Source of the DNA: Magnolia sinica
Taxonomy: Eukaryota > Streptophyta > Magnoliopsida > Magnoliales > Magnoliaceae
NCBI RefSeq assembly: GCF_029962835.1
Contig: NC_080574.1
Coordinates: forward strand, 38,259,501-38,323,500
DNA length: 64,000 nt
Direction: 5' to 3'
Below, one piece after another: positions 22,779 to 34,121 of this stretch. Under the pieces are notes generated by a model, which had not been told where the DNA came from, made no database searches, and worked only from the letters and a program-made list of their open reading frames with translations. Both the position numbers and the translations under genes were made by a program. Positions within the stretch are counted from its first letter, which is position 1; every line of letters begins with the position of its first letter.

Positions 22779-23299
22779 AGAGAGGAAGCTTGTGGAAAGG
22801 AGAATTCTGCTCGTAGAGGTGATCTACTTCGCAATTGACATCTCAACGCTTCTATGTCCTCGTAATTGGTGAGATCGCTATATTTTCTTTATTCTCTTAT
22901 TGTTTATCTGCTCCTGCGTAAATGAAGAAGATTTGATTCAAGCGGTGTGTGCTTGTGATCGGTTGTAACGTTCTACTTCATAGTGAAGTGTTGCTCTAGA
23001 CGAGGTCCCATGGTTTTTACCTCTTCGAAGGCTTTCCACATAAAAATCTCTTGTGTCGTGTGGTTTATGCTTTGATTTATTTCATTGCTTTATTATCCCA
23101 TAATTCTACTATTTTGAAAGGCTAAATCCTAAGGTTTTTGTGCAACGGCTCCCAACAGGATAAGCATTTGAGGATAATATTTTATTCATGATACATCTAA
23201 ACCGATGCCCATTAGTTTGAATCCTTGCATGCTAATTATGCAACTTGTAAGTGATTTGTGATTGCCTGCGTATCATCCATCTCACCCAAGTCAAAGGAT

Positions 23300-23940
23300 A
23301 TGTCAGATGATGATTGGAAGAAATTGGATCGGAAGGTGGTGGGGTTTATTAGACAATAGTTGGATAATTTCGTGTTCCACTATGTGTCTACGGAGACCTC
23401 AGCCGCTAGCCTATGGCTGAAACTGCAAGGGTTGTATAAGAGGAAGATAACCGGCAATAAAATTTTTCTGATAAGACGACTTGTGAATCTCAAGTTTAAA
23501 AATGGTGATTTTGTAGCTGAGCACATGAATGAAGTCAGCAATATATTGAACCAACTCTTCGCTATGAAGATGGTCGTGGACGATGAATTACAAGCTTTAC
23601 TATTGCTTAGCTTATTACCTGATAGTTGGGAGACATTGGTGGTGTCTTTGAGTAACTCTGCGTTAGACAAAAATGTGTCCATGGAACAGGTAACTAGTTG
23701 TCTCTTCAATGAGGAGACAATGAGGAAGTCTCAGGGGTCTACTCAGCAAAAGGACCTTGTGACATAAGATTGAGGGAGAGGAAAGAATAGAAAGGGCGGG
23801 AAGACCCCAGATAAATCAAGAGGCAAGTCGAGTACCAAGAAGGATGTTGAATACTAGAATTGTGGCAAGAAGGGCCATTACAAGTATGAATGTTATAAGA
23901 AGAAGAATGACAAGAAAGGAAAAGGAAAGGAGTAGGAAAA
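23300..23940 (+). pseudogene. gag: Copia gag (element A), 5'-truncated
   Basis: Structural protein of the virus-like particle. An ATG at 23,300 opens MSDDDWKKLDRK, soon followed by a stop; from 23,360 a 135-codon frame carries the UBN2-type gag core (SLWLKLQGLYK, then LLLLSLLPDSWETL). A zinc knuckle follows at about 23,850-23,890 (NCGKKGHYKYEC), but its first cysteine is a tyrosine codon and the next codon is a stop. The N-terminal ~45 residues usual before the MSDD motif are missing, and the 142 bp between the LTR and this point match neither a primer site nor gag. Confidence 0.8.
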
Positions 23941-24013
23941 TGAATTAGATTCTACTACAGTCGCTTCTGATGGCGACATCGTACTTATTCTTTTAGTAGA
24001 TCATGATGTTTGT

Positions 24014-24378
24014 CTCACGGATACAAGTTAGGACACCGACTGGGTGATAGACTCAGGAGCCTCGTTTCATACGACTCCATGTAGGGATTTCTTCACAAGC
24101 TACAAGTCAGGTGACTTTGGGATGTGAAGATGAAAAATTCTTGCATATCAAAGATTGTAGGGGTCGGTGATTTGTGTAAAAACTGATGTGGGCTGCGCAT
24201 TGGTTCTCAGGGAAGTGAGACACATTCCAGACCTTCGCCTCAACTTGATGTCGACAGAATGTTGGATGATGATGGCTATGAAAGCCGATTTGTTGGTGGG
24301 CGCTGGAAGCTCATCAGGGGTTTATTGATCGCAGCCAGAAGAAAGAAGTGTTACACCATTTATTAGACAAGTGTCAGT
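24014..24378 (+). pseudogene. Copia protease (element A)
   Basis: Aspartic protease that would cleave the Gag-Pol precursor. The active-site context DWVIDSGASFH lies at about 24,038-24,070 with D-S-G-A at 24,050-24,061, so the catalytic motif is intact. Downstream text is broken by stops and frame changes before the integrase region. Confidence 0.7.
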
Positions 24379-25268
24379 GTGTGCAAGGGTGGGTTAAACG
24401 TAACGGAAGATTCAGCTATTGACATGTGGCACAGGCATCTAGGCCACATGAGTGAAAAAGGGCTTCAGCTACTAGCAAGGAAGCGGCTCCTTCCAGACGT
24501 GACAGGTATACCTCTCAAAACCTGTATTGATTGTTTATCAGGGAAACAACATAGAGTTTCATTTGTTAAATCTGCTTCTCATGTTAATAAAGTGCATGCA
24601 TTAGATTTGGTTTATTCTGATGTTTGTGGTCCTATGAGGACAAAAACCTTGGGTGGGGCATTGTATTTTGTTACTTTTATAGATGATGCATCTAGGAGGG
24701 TTTGGGTTTATGCTTTGAAATCCAAGGACGAGGTCTTTGGTGTGTTTAAATTGTTTCATGCTATGGTCGAGAGAGAGACAGGTAGATCATTGAAGTGCAT
24801 CCGCACTGACAATGGTGGTGAATACATTGGTGACTTCCATGAGTATTGTAAGTCCCTGGGTATACGGCATAAATAGACAGTTCCCAAGACCCCCCAACAT
24901 AATGGTATGGCTGAGCGAATGAATCACACCATTGTAGAGAGAATTAGATATATGTTATCCCATGCGAAATTGTCCAAGACATTATGGGGAGAAGCAATAC
25001 ACATGGTAGTGTATTTGATAAACATGTCTCCATCAGCCCCTTTGAATGAAGAAGTACTCGAGAAGGTTTGGACTGGACAAGATCCATCATAGGGTGTTTG
25101 GATGCAGGGCATTGGTTCACGTATCAAAGGACGAGAGGTTTAAGCTCGATACGAAGATCAAACAATGTGTTCTTGGGGTACAGTGATAAAAAGTTCGGCT
25201 ATAGATTGTGGGATCTGACTGAGAAGAACCTCGTCAAGAGCAGAGATGTGGTTTTTTTTAAAGAGTAA
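24379..25268 (+). pseudogene. Copia integrase (element A)
   Basis: Inserts the cDNA into the genome. The gag-pre-integrase zinc region is present (WHRHLGHMSEKG, then CIDCLSGKQ). The catalytic core shows YSDVCGP and RTDNGGEY as the two aspartates and AERMNHT supplying the glutamate after a stop at about 24,874. A further stop is near 25,090. The C-terminal part (NNVFLGYSDKKFGYRLWD) is read in a shifted frame at 25,068-25,268. Domain order and spacing match the family, but it is inactive as it stands. Confidence 0.85.
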
Positions 25269-25318
25269 TGTATTGAAGACATTTGTAAGCTAGAGAAGAC
25301 CCAACCTAGTCTCCTCCC

Positions 25319-26250
25319 GTGGTGCCTGATGACGGGGGAGTACAGCAAGGTGCAGAGGACGAGGGAGTTCCTTCAAAAGATGGACCAGGGGAGCAACCCT
25401 CACTTGATCCACCTGTTGAGCTACAAGTGAGGAGGTCATATAGGGACAGACAGTCATCCAAGAGGTACTCGCCACATGAGTACATTATGTTGACTGATGG
25501 AGGAGAGCTAGAAGATTATTTTAAGGCCCTAGCCGACGAGCATAAGGGGAAGTGGTTGAAAGCTAGGCAAGAGGAGATGGAATCCATGTATAAAACACTT
25601 ATGATATGGTGAAATTGCCTAAGGGTAAGAAAGCTTTGAGCAACAAGTGGGTGTTCAGAAAGAAGGTTGAGCAAAAAAATTCACAGACAAGGTTCAAGGT
25701 CAGACTTGTAGTGAAAGGGTTTGGTCAGAGGAAAGGCATAGACTTCGAGGAGATATTCTCACCGGTGGTGAAGATGACATCTATACGGGTGTGGCTTGGG
25801 TTGGCGGCTAACATGAATTTAGAGATAGAGCAGTTAGATGTTAAAACTGTCTTTCTCCATGGTGACCTGGAAGAAGAGATCTACATGCACCAACCAGAGA
25901 TGTTCGAAGTCAAGGGCAAAGAGCATATGGTGTGTAGGCTAAGGAAGAGCTTGTATGGGCTGAAACAAGCTCCAAAACAATGGTACAAAAAGTTCGACTC
26001 GTTCATGTGAAAGCGTGGATATGACAAAACGGAGTCGGACCACTGTGTGTTCACGCGCAAGTTCTCAGATGGTGATTTCTTAGTTCTACTATTATACGTT
26101 GATGGCATGCTCATCATGGGTAAAGACATCAAGAAGATTGACAGGCTGAAACAGGAGTTGGGTAAGTCGTTTGCGATGAAAGACTTGGGCTCGGCTAAAC
26201 AGATCCTAAGAATGGAGATAATTCATAACAGAAGTAGGAGAAAGCTTTAG
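25319..26250 (+). pseudogene. Copia reverse transcriptase (element A), YVDG active site
   Basis: Copies the element RNA into DNA. 25,319-25,612 covers the linker and start of the domain (KWLKARQEEMESM). The frame moves to 25,606-26,010 for NKWVFRKKVEQ, ARLVVKGF-like FKVRLVVKGFGQ, DVKTVFLHGDLEEEIYM and SLYGLKQAPKQWYKKFDSF, then a stop, then 26,047-26,250. The catalytic box at 26,095-26,106 reads Y-V-D-G where copia enzymes have Y-V-D-D, removing one metal-binding aspartate. Several further stops follow. Confidence 0.88.
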
Positions 26251-27043
26251 TTGTCACAAGAGTGGTATATGGAAAAAGTCCTAGAGTGGTTCAATATGAA
26301 TGCAGCGAAGCTGGTCAGTACTCCACTGGATGGTCACTTCAGATTGACCGACATGCAGTGTCCTAAGACGAAGGCAGAAGTGGATGAGATGAAGAAGATA
26401 CCCTAAGCGTCAGCAGTAGAAAATTTGATGTATGTTATGGTGTGTACGCGCTTAGACATAGCATATGCGGTTGGTGTTGTCAGCCGGTATCTTGCCAATC
26501 CCGACAAAGAACATTGAGCAGCAGTGAAATGGATACTACGGTATCTAAGAGGCTCATCCAGGTTGAGCCTATGCTATGGTGATAGAAAATTTGTATTAGA
26601 AGGCTACACAGATGCAAATATGGCAAGTGACATAACTCCAGGAAGTCTACATCGGGGTTCATGTTCACGTTTGTAGGGGGAGCGGTCTCTTGGCAGAGCA
26701 AGCTATAGAAGGTCGTAGAATTTTCGACAACAGAGGCCCAGTACATTGCGATCATAGAGGCATGTAAAGATATGCTTTAGATGAAGAGGTTCCTACAAGA
26801 ACTTAACCTGAAGCAGGAGTAGCATGTGGTCTATCGCGATAGTTAAAGCGCTATACACTCGAGCAAGAATCCAAGTCAGCACTCCAAGTCGAAGCAAGAG
26901 ATTCGATATCACTGGATTAGGGATTCTTTGGAATAGCATGTGTTACAGGTTAAGAAGGTCCACACAGACGATAATGGGTCAGACATGATGACCAAGGCAT
27001 TGCTTAAGGGCAAGTTTGAGGTTTGTAGAAACCTGACTGTCTT
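26251..27043 (+). pseudogene. Copia RNase H and tail (element A)
   Basis: Removes the RNA strand during reverse transcription. Readable pieces include the RT-RH connection (LMYVMVCTRLDIAYAVGVVS), AVKWILRYLRGS, LEGYTDAN and, near the end, VKKVHTDDNGSDMMTKAL, the usual C-terminal copia motif. Many stops and frame breaks. Antisense frames over 26,480-26,755 are shadows. Confidence 0.8.
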
Positions 27044-27051
27044 AAAGAAGG
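27044..27051 (+). other. Polypurine tract of element A
   Basis: AAAGAAGG immediately before the right LTR start TGAATTCC, the place where plus-strand DNA synthesis is primed in copia elements. Confidence 0.55.
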
Positions 27052-27777
27052 TGAATTCCTCCTGAATTGAGTGGGCCACTCGACCAGTCGAGTGGTGCTC
27101 GACTCAAAGTTCAGCGAGCTTTTAGTTTTAGAATCCCATGGTGCTCGACCAGTCGAGGGTCAAGCTCGACCTATCGAGTGGGCCGCTCAACCGGTCGAGG
27201 TTACGCAAATTCTAGTCCGGATTTGGTGCGGACTGCGTAAATTTGAGGCGGTTTCACAAGATGTGTAGAAGGAAGTTATCTAAACTATCAAGAGGGGTCC
27301 CTAGGGCTTTTCTAGGGTATTGAGAAGACTTTCTAAAGCTATTGTGCTAAGGATTTTGACGGCCAAGGTGTGTGTGTGTGAGAGAAAGAGAAAGAGAGGG
27401 AGAGGAAGCTTGTGGAAGGGAGAATTCTGCTCGTAGAGGTTATCTACTTCGCAGTCAACGTCTCAACGCTTTTACGTCCTTATAATCAGTGAGATCTCTC
27501 TGTTTTCTTTATACGCTTATTGTTTATCCGCTTCTTCGTGAGTGAAGAAGGTTTGATCCAAGCGGTGTGTGCTTGTGATCGGATGTAATATTCTACTTCA
27601 TAGTGAATTGTTGTTCTGGACGAGGTCTCATGGTTTTTACCTCTTCGAGGGTTTTCCACGTAAAAATCTCTTATTTCGTGTGGTTTATGCTTTAATTTAT
27701 TTCATTGCTTTATTATCCCATAATTCTGGTGTTTTGGGAAGCTAGATCCTAAGGTTTTTGTGCAACGGCTCCCAACA
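27052..27777 (+). repeat. Right LTR of element A (726 bp)
   Basis: Collinear with the left LTR, ending CGGCTCCCAACA. It has four palindromes instead of six and a mixed TG/GA run instead of pure GA. Its TATA box is mutated. It is followed by ACAAC. Confidence 0.9.
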
Positions 27778-27782
27778 ACAAC

Positions 27783-28724
27783 TGCACAAAATTCTTCTAT
27801 CCAATAGTTTCCGAGGATGGGTCTTATATTAAATATGGCTTGGGTACTCCAGCATACTTATTTTTACTATTTAATCGGCCACACTATGTCATGTACGAAA
27901 ATAAGAGGTTGTTTTAAATGTTACTTTGATGAGGAATGATACTAGCCCTTAGATTGACTTGCATTTTATATAGATCAAAAATGTTTTAGATGCCATTTCA
28001 AAGGGAGATGATCTTGACCATTTAATCATTTCTTTGTGGATCATTGCACCTAACTTTTACATTCTTGGAAGCAAGTTGACTATTGGAAAACGAAAACATC
28101 AGCTCATCATGACTTCACTACGTAGAAAAATATCAAAGGTGTGGCCCATTGAGTGATCAACATCCATGAGCGGTGTACGTTAATGGGAAAGTAAAATGAT
28201 GGCAAACAGTTCTAATGTACCCAAGCTAATTAACATGGCAAGGGGGCTGACGTGAGAGGGAAGTTGTTCCATTGATAAGTCCACCGTTCATATGTCCTGG
28301 CCAAAAATTTGGATGGTCTGATATTGCCTATACTCTATATGCAAGTGTAAGCGATTTTTTCCCTTTAGATAATTTATTAGACCATCAAAAGAATATTAAA
28401 AGAGTAGGTTGTTATTAAATTAAAAAAAACAAAAAAAAAAGCTATATTAACTATAGAAAAACAACAAGAAAGTTTATGAAGGAAAAGAATCCCATGAAGT
28501 ACCCTTTCTTAAAAGGGTTCTCTAGCTTTCATGCATCGGACAAGGGATCTATTGTTAGTGGACCTACTGAATACTTTTAAGGTGTCAGCATCAATGTCCA
28601 ATGACCAAACTGGGGTGCGAACAAGGATGGCCAGGCAATTTTCGGTTCTGACAACTTGGGTGCATGGATTATCAATCGAGATTCAATCTTTATAAGCTAG
28701 ACCCTCAAAATATACTTGATAAAG
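27783..28724. other. Unassigned noncoding DNA
   Basis: No open frame of note and no recognisable mobile-element end. A/T-rich with an A-run at 28,420-28,440. Confidence 0.4.
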
Positions 28725-28737
28725 CAATCTTAACCTT

Positions 28738-28886
28738 TTATTTGTTTACTTATTTATTTATTTTTACACTTGCACTCACACCCCACATACACCCGCACAC
28801 TCACACCACAGTGGGATTCTAACACATGACCTTGTGTTGAAACTGCTGTGAGTCTACCACCGAGGCATGAGTAAGGAGCCATGGAA
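28738..28886 (-). mobile_element. tRNA-derived SINE with 13-bp target duplication
   Basis: On the minus strand the element begins near 28,886, with an A-box-like TGCCTCGGTGGTAG (28,854-28,867) and a B-box-like GTTAGAATCCC (28,813-28,823). It ends in an AAATAAATAAATAAG-type tail (28,738-28,765 on plus). CAATCTTAACCTT flanks it at 28,725-28,737 and 28,887-28,899. The same 13-mer occurs a third time at about 28,931 in a local duplication of the right flank, so chance cannot be fully excluded. Length (~149 bp) fits plant SINEs. Confidence 0.7.
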
Positions 28887-28975
28887 CAATCTTAACCTTC
28901 TGACATGCAACTTATAGATACATGGGACGGAACAATCTTAACCTTTTGACATGGGACTTGTAAATAGATGGGTAA
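28884..28975 (+). repeat. Local tandem duplication (~45 bp x 2)
   Basis: GGAACAATCTTAACCTTCTG.. through ..ACATGGGAC is followed directly by GGAACAATCTTAACCTTTTG.. and a diverged end. Confidence 0.7.
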
Positions 28976-29076
28976 GAAGAGAAATACAAAAAAATCTCCT
29001 TGAAGTGATGATTGGATTCTCTGGATTAGACGAGATTGGATATTACCCGCTTGTCTCTAGCTAAGAATGAACAGGC

Positions 29077-29421
29077 GCTCTAAGGGGCCATTGTAATGTA
29101 TGTGTTTTGTCCACATCATCCATCCATTTTGCCATATCATTTTGGGGTACAAGCCTAACCCAAGGGTCACGTAGACCACACCATTGGAAGCAGTTGTGAT
29201 AATGAGAACCACCATTGAAACATTTGTAGGGCCCACCCAACCTATTCATAAGGTCATATAGACCAAGATAAAGACAAAAGATAAATATCAGCTTCATTCA
29301 AAACCTCACAAGTATGATGCGTGGAATTCTCTTACTTTTTAGGCTTGCATCATTAAATTATATGGAAAAATGAATGGACTGTGAAAATAGAAACTATACA
29401 TCATGGTGGCCCCTTAAAGCT
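29077..29421. mobile_element. Foldback MITE, copy j (345 bp)
   Basis: The left arm GCTCTAAGGGGCCATTGTA and inverted right arm AGCTTTAAGGGGCCACCATG are clear terminal inverted repeats. The centre contains ACCCAACCTATTCATAAGGT. One of the most compact and best-bounded copies. Confidence 0.75.
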
Positions 29422-30129
29422 CCTTTCCATTCCTAGCTAGGGAGGGACTTGGGAGTGTAGTAACTGTTGTACCATATTTTTTACCATTCCTGAGATAGCC
29501 AATTAGAAAAAACATGTGTCATTGCACAGAAAATGTATAGCGTGTGAAAGATTTTTAAAGATATTTAGAACATTTTTCACGGAATTACACCTGACGTTGA
29601 TATGATTATACACGTCCTCTGATGACGGGGCATGGCCAAGAAGCCCAAAGGCAAAAAGTGGTCAAGTGAAAAGAATGTTTAGAAAGACATGTGTTGAGAA
29701 GAGAATGAAGAATCCGAAAGACCAACGTAACGAAGAATCAACTTCCATAGATGTTAAATAAAAAAAGAAATGCCTTAGAGATAGTCGCGAAAGATGCCTA
29801 TAAATAGCAAGGGCTTCGACAAAGAAAGTTGTCTTATACTAAACCAATCAAATTATCTTTCCTTATTATATCTTAGATCTATCATATGGGTAAAGATAAT
29901 CCAGTAGCAGTAATCTTTAATTGAAATCCATTAGTGGTAATCTTTAACTATAATCCAAGTCTATGCTTTTACAATGGACCATTCCTGATATCAATACAAT
30001 CAATTCATCTTTCATATGTGAATTTAGTTGTTTGGGGGGTTATGACAACAGTTTTTCTTTAAAACAGCCAGCAGCTAGGACTATTAGCAGGGGTGCGTAC
30101 ACATATACAAGGGACTTCTCGAATTTCAA

Positions 30130-30169
<40 letters not shown>

Positions 30170-31430
30170 AATCTCACTCTCTTTCTCACTTCAAATCTCT
30201 CCAACAGTTTCTTTTGGTTCATCCAGTTCAGTAGTCGGGTTAGACGACATACAAAGATAGTTCGGGTCTTCGTACATCGAGTGCGTCGATGTGACGAAAC
30301 AACATTCAAAAGCATCCTGAAAGTTGATTGTCCCATATTTTTGTTGTGCCACAAATATCGTCCAAAAGATTACAAATCAATTTCAAGCTGAATGACTTTC
30401 ATCGCATCTCAAATCAAATAAGTTTTTTAAATTCTTCTTTATTCAAATTTTTAATTTAATTTGAATTTACTTTTACAATTATTTTTAAAACCTAATTTTC
30501 ATAACAACGAATCTACCAATCCAAAATTCATACACAATCGGTTCTATAACACGCTGTATACATCACACATGACAAAAAAACAAACCTAATGCCAAGAGTA
30601 CCCAATCCGCCGTCCCAGCCAATCTCAATAGTTTTATGGAAGCTGACCTGCCCAAACGCACACAACTATGGATTGCAAAACCATGAACCTCACTTCTCAT
30701 GCATGATTGAAAACCTTTTTATACCGTGCAAAGACATGGACCACTTAGCATATAATTCTTCCTTGCATACGTACGTGCATCGTTTGGAAAAGTGGTAGAA
30801 CGGTAGCCAGCTCACTTTGGTTTGTTTGAGTCTGACGTGTCATCCAAAATGCAAATCACACCTCGTTGGCAAGGAAATCTTGTCGGACTGTAATTACATA
30901 GAACTTAAGCCCCACCTTGAAATTTGGGTTGTCACGATGCTCAAAGAGTCCCTCATGCACATGGATTTTGTACTCGGACTGAGGTTTTCAGTCGAGATTT
31001 GACTCGGCTGAGTCAGAGTGACCCGGCCCTTGCTGAGTTGATCCGATCGGATGGGACTCAACTGTGTCTGAGTCAACTCAAACGAGTTACATCCTACTCA
31101 GCTGGTTTTTTAATCCGTTGTCATGCATGAACCTTAAATGGTCAGGTTTCATATTAGATATTTGGGTCCCAAGGTCTATATATTTCAACCAATCAAAAGA
31201 GCATGTTAGCACTTTTTTTCTTACGTGCACCCATGCTGAGAGCTTTCAACGACTGAAACTTGTCGATGTCTATTTAAGAATGGACAGCGATGAGAACTGG
31301 GGCGCACATCATAAGTATCTTACATGCCATAGCTATAGGATTCACCGACTTTTATCTTCGACCATTTCCAACGCTCATTTAAAAAATGGCAAATGAAGAT
31401 ATGCAGTTTGAAATGTTATGGAAAATGTTT
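29422..31430. other. Unassigned region with TATA-like promoter at 29,797
   Basis: CCTATAAATAGC (29,797-29,808) followed by GGGCTTCGACAAAG resembles the core promoter of an LTR or a plant pararetrovirus; a TGATGACGGGG phrase lies about 180 bp upstream. No protein of either kind was recognised. A (TA)n run lies at 30,131-30,166. Frames such as 29,963-30,391 cross that run and look like chance. Confidence 0.3.
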
Positions 31431-31445
31431 TGGTTATATATATAC

Positions 31446-31501
<56 letters not shown>
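31446..31501. repeat. (TG)n(GA)n microsatellite
   Basis: About 9 TG units run directly into about 19 GA units. Confidence 0.9.
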
Positions 31502-31504
<3 letters not shown>

Positions 31505-31543
31505 TACGGTGAGGTCGACCTCATGGGAACTTCCCATGAGACC

Positions 31544-31988
31544 GAGCTGTGTGGGCCCCACCGTGATGTGTGTCGAACATCAACACCGTGCATTTGATGG
31601 GTCCCCTTTAGGTTATTGGATATCCCAAAAATCAACCATATACAGAAGTCAGGTGGCCATTCCATCTAAAACCATGTGAAGACATGCTTTAAACATATAA
31701 AAGTACTTGGTGGGGCCCACTTAAGTTTTAGATGCGGCTGAAACTTGGTTTGACCCCAAATCCAAGTGAGACACACGTAATGGATGGTCTGGATTTATGA
31801 ATGACATCTCATCTCGGTGGGCCCAATAAATGCTTATGAATGTTTTAATGGGAGAGTAACCGCTCTCAACTATTGTATGTGGTGTGGCCCACCAAATTCA
31901 TTATTTGACTTGATTTTTAAGCCCGTGGCCCACCATGGCTAATGGGTTAGATGCTCAACATACATCACGATGGGGCCCACACAACTCG
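31544..31988. mobile_element. Foldback MITE, copy k (~445 bp)
   Basis: The left end GAGCTGTGTGGGCCCCACC continues GTGATGTGTGT. The right end, inverted, reads TGTGTGGGCCCCATCGTGAT. Strong terminal inverted repeats of about 25 bp; the interior is diverged from the other copies. It lies immediately left of the truncated left LTR of element B. Confidence 0.75.
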
Positions 31989-32000
31989 ACGCACAGTACC

Positions 32001-32004
<4 letters not shown>

Positions 32005-32041
<37 letters not shown>

Positions 32042-33200
32042 CGTGTGTGTGTGTGTGTGTGTGTTTGTAAAAAGACTTGGTATTTTACCTACGGGAATAG
32101 TCCCATATTGGATAGGAGAGAAGAAAAAAATCATATGTGCATTGAGTACATGAATATTTTGTTGGTGAGACAGAGATGCGCACGTGCATGGGTTTGGGCA
32201 CGGGCACGGTCACGGTCACGATCACGGACTTAGACTCGGGCTCAGTGCGAGGGCGAGAGCATGCATGTGATGTAGTGTGGTTGTAGAGGCGCTAGTGGTG
32301 TGCTTTGCACTTCGCACGTGCGCATCGTCTCATAGATGGGTCTCTCCCTCATAACCTTAAGCAAACCAGCGCGAGGCAGGTGCGAGTCATAGTATGATAG
32401 TGGCATGACTGGGTTCGAAGTGTTATGGGTAAGAGGTCTGAGAAAGACCTCTCTACCTTATATATGAGCTAAATTAGTCGTTTAAGAGGCTTGGTGTAAC
32501 TGCTCATGTGGTAATTAACAAGACCATGCAAGAACTATTGCATGTGGCTAGCCCAACATTCATACACAACTAGCATGCAGGTAGTTTCCCATATGCAAAT
32601 CGGTTAGAAACTGCCAAATAATGACTAGTTTCTCACCAACAGTCAGAGACGGTACATTACAATAATGACCCTGGACCAAAACGTCCAGCCACCCTTGCCT
32701 ATATAAACCGAGCTTGGTTGGTTTATCTCAACATTACAAGCCATTCGACTCATTCTCTCATATGAATCAATAAAGCTCCAAGTGTTCTCTAATCGAGACA
32801 ACAAGTTTAATACGAACCTAAGCCAACAATTCCACAAGAACCAAACTAATGTAGTGGTCTAATTAAGTAAACCCATTCTTCTACTTTCTATCTCTCTTTC
32901 CATTTGAAAATTTTCTTTTAATTTTCATATGCCAAAAAATATATGTTTATAGAGTTCCAACAGTGGTTCCTTCATGCTTGACGAATGCAGAACTACAGAT
33001 AGGCTCATCGTATCCTGGAAGCGATTTTCCTGCAACCTGTCAACAGTCTTAATTATTTTGATAAGGGACGAATAATGCTTTAAGAACAACGTGATTATAC
33101 ATGCTTCAGCCTGTCATTAATATTATATTTTTGGTTTCCTATTTCATTTTATTTTACAGTAATTATAAATCTATAATTTGAGATTATCAAATTCTCAACA
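32005..33200 (+). repeat. Left LTR of element B, 5' end eroded
   Basis: Alignable to the right LTR from GTGTTTGTAAAAAGACTT (32,061 against 55,435) to GAGATTATCAAATTCTCAACA (33,200 against 56,537). The first ~35 bp are replaced by a (TA)n(TG)n tract (32,005-32,064). A TATA box (CTATATAAACC) lies at 32,699-32,709. Confidence 0.85.
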
Positions 33201-33219
33201 ATCTTAAAGTGTTATTATA

Positions 33220-34121
33220 ATGGAAACCAAAGGCTTATCCTTCATCAAACTGATGAATCAAGATCTAATTCCTCTTGATCGATTCGACGGAACCAACTTT
33301 ACAAGGTGGTAAGACAAGATAAAGTTTCTACTAACGGCATTGGAGATTTACTTATCCTAATCTTCAGCCACTGCCTGAGGCAACTGACGAAGACACACCG
33401 GAAAAAGTTGCTACATGCAACAAACGAGCTGAAGATGAACTAATGTGTTATGGACACATTCTGAACGCGCTATCTAACTATTTGTACAATCTGTATACAC
33501 AAACTGTGTTTGCAAAATAAATTTAGACCACCCTAGAGTTCAAATACAAGGCCGAAGAAGAAAACACTAACAAGTTCTTAATAACTATGTACTTCAATTT
33601 TAATATGATAGATAATAAACCATTGCTGCCCCAAATCCAAGAATTGCAGCTAATTGTAACAAATTAACGGCCTTTAAAATTGATCTCCCTGAATCATTCC
33701 AAGTCGAGCCTATGATCGTAAAATTACTCCCGATGTGGAGAGACTACAGGAAGAAGTTATTACAAAAGATCGATAACTATACGCTGGAACAAATCCAAAA
33801 TATTTGAGATTTAAGGAAGAATCATGCAACCATGATAAGAAAGGTGAAAATAAAAATTTCTCATTCGAGGTACAATAAGTAAAAAGGACTCAAAATAAGA
33901 ATCCCGAGAATGACGATTCTCTGAAACTCAATAAAGTGAAATTCAAGAAAACACAGAAGAAGAATGGAAGGTTCAAAGGCCATTGCTATATCTATGAAAA
34001 AATTGGGCATTATGATCGAGTATCCCGATTTCGTAAATTGAAGAAAGAAGCAAGTGCAGTTGAGGATGAAATAGTTGCCATAATCATTGAGGTTAACATA
34101 ATCCATGGGGAAAGTCCCTAG
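33220..34121 (+). pseudogene. gag: Copia gag (element B)
   Basis: An ATG at 33,220 opens METKGLSFIKLMN, then FDGTNFTRW with a stop in place of the next residue, the conserved start of copia Gag. Many stops follow. 33,936-34,121 holds the zinc-knuckle region: CYIYEKIGHYDRVS, where the second and fourth metal ligands (cysteines in the family) are Y and S, so the knuckle is dead. Confidence 0.75.

Larger units (their letters stand above)
22375..23157 (+). repeat. Left LTR of element A (783 bp)
   Basis: Starts TGATGGGATTTTTCC and ends GGCTCCCAACA. The U3 part holds six 14-bp palindromes of the type CTCGACCxGTCGAG. A TATA box (ACTATAAATAGG) is at about 22,653 and a (GA)n run at 22,738-22,773. It is 57 bp longer than the right LTR, largely from extra palindrome units and the GA run. 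Confidence 0.9.
22375..27777 (+). mobile_element. Ty1/copia retrotransposon A, full span
   Basis: A 5.4-kb element with two LTRs (22,375-23,157 and 27,052-27,777), TG..CA ends and the perfect 5-bp target duplication ACAAC. Domain order on the plus strand is gag, protease, integrase, reverse transcriptase, RNase H, which is the copia order. All domains carry stops or frame changes, and the leader lacks a primer site, so it cannot move on its own. The DNA on either side (22,178-22,369 and from 27,783) is noncoding. Confidence 0.92.

Noticed and set aside
31935..32233. Frames of 72-87 codons across the start of LTR B
   Set aside because: They translate (TA)n and (TG)n microsatellites.
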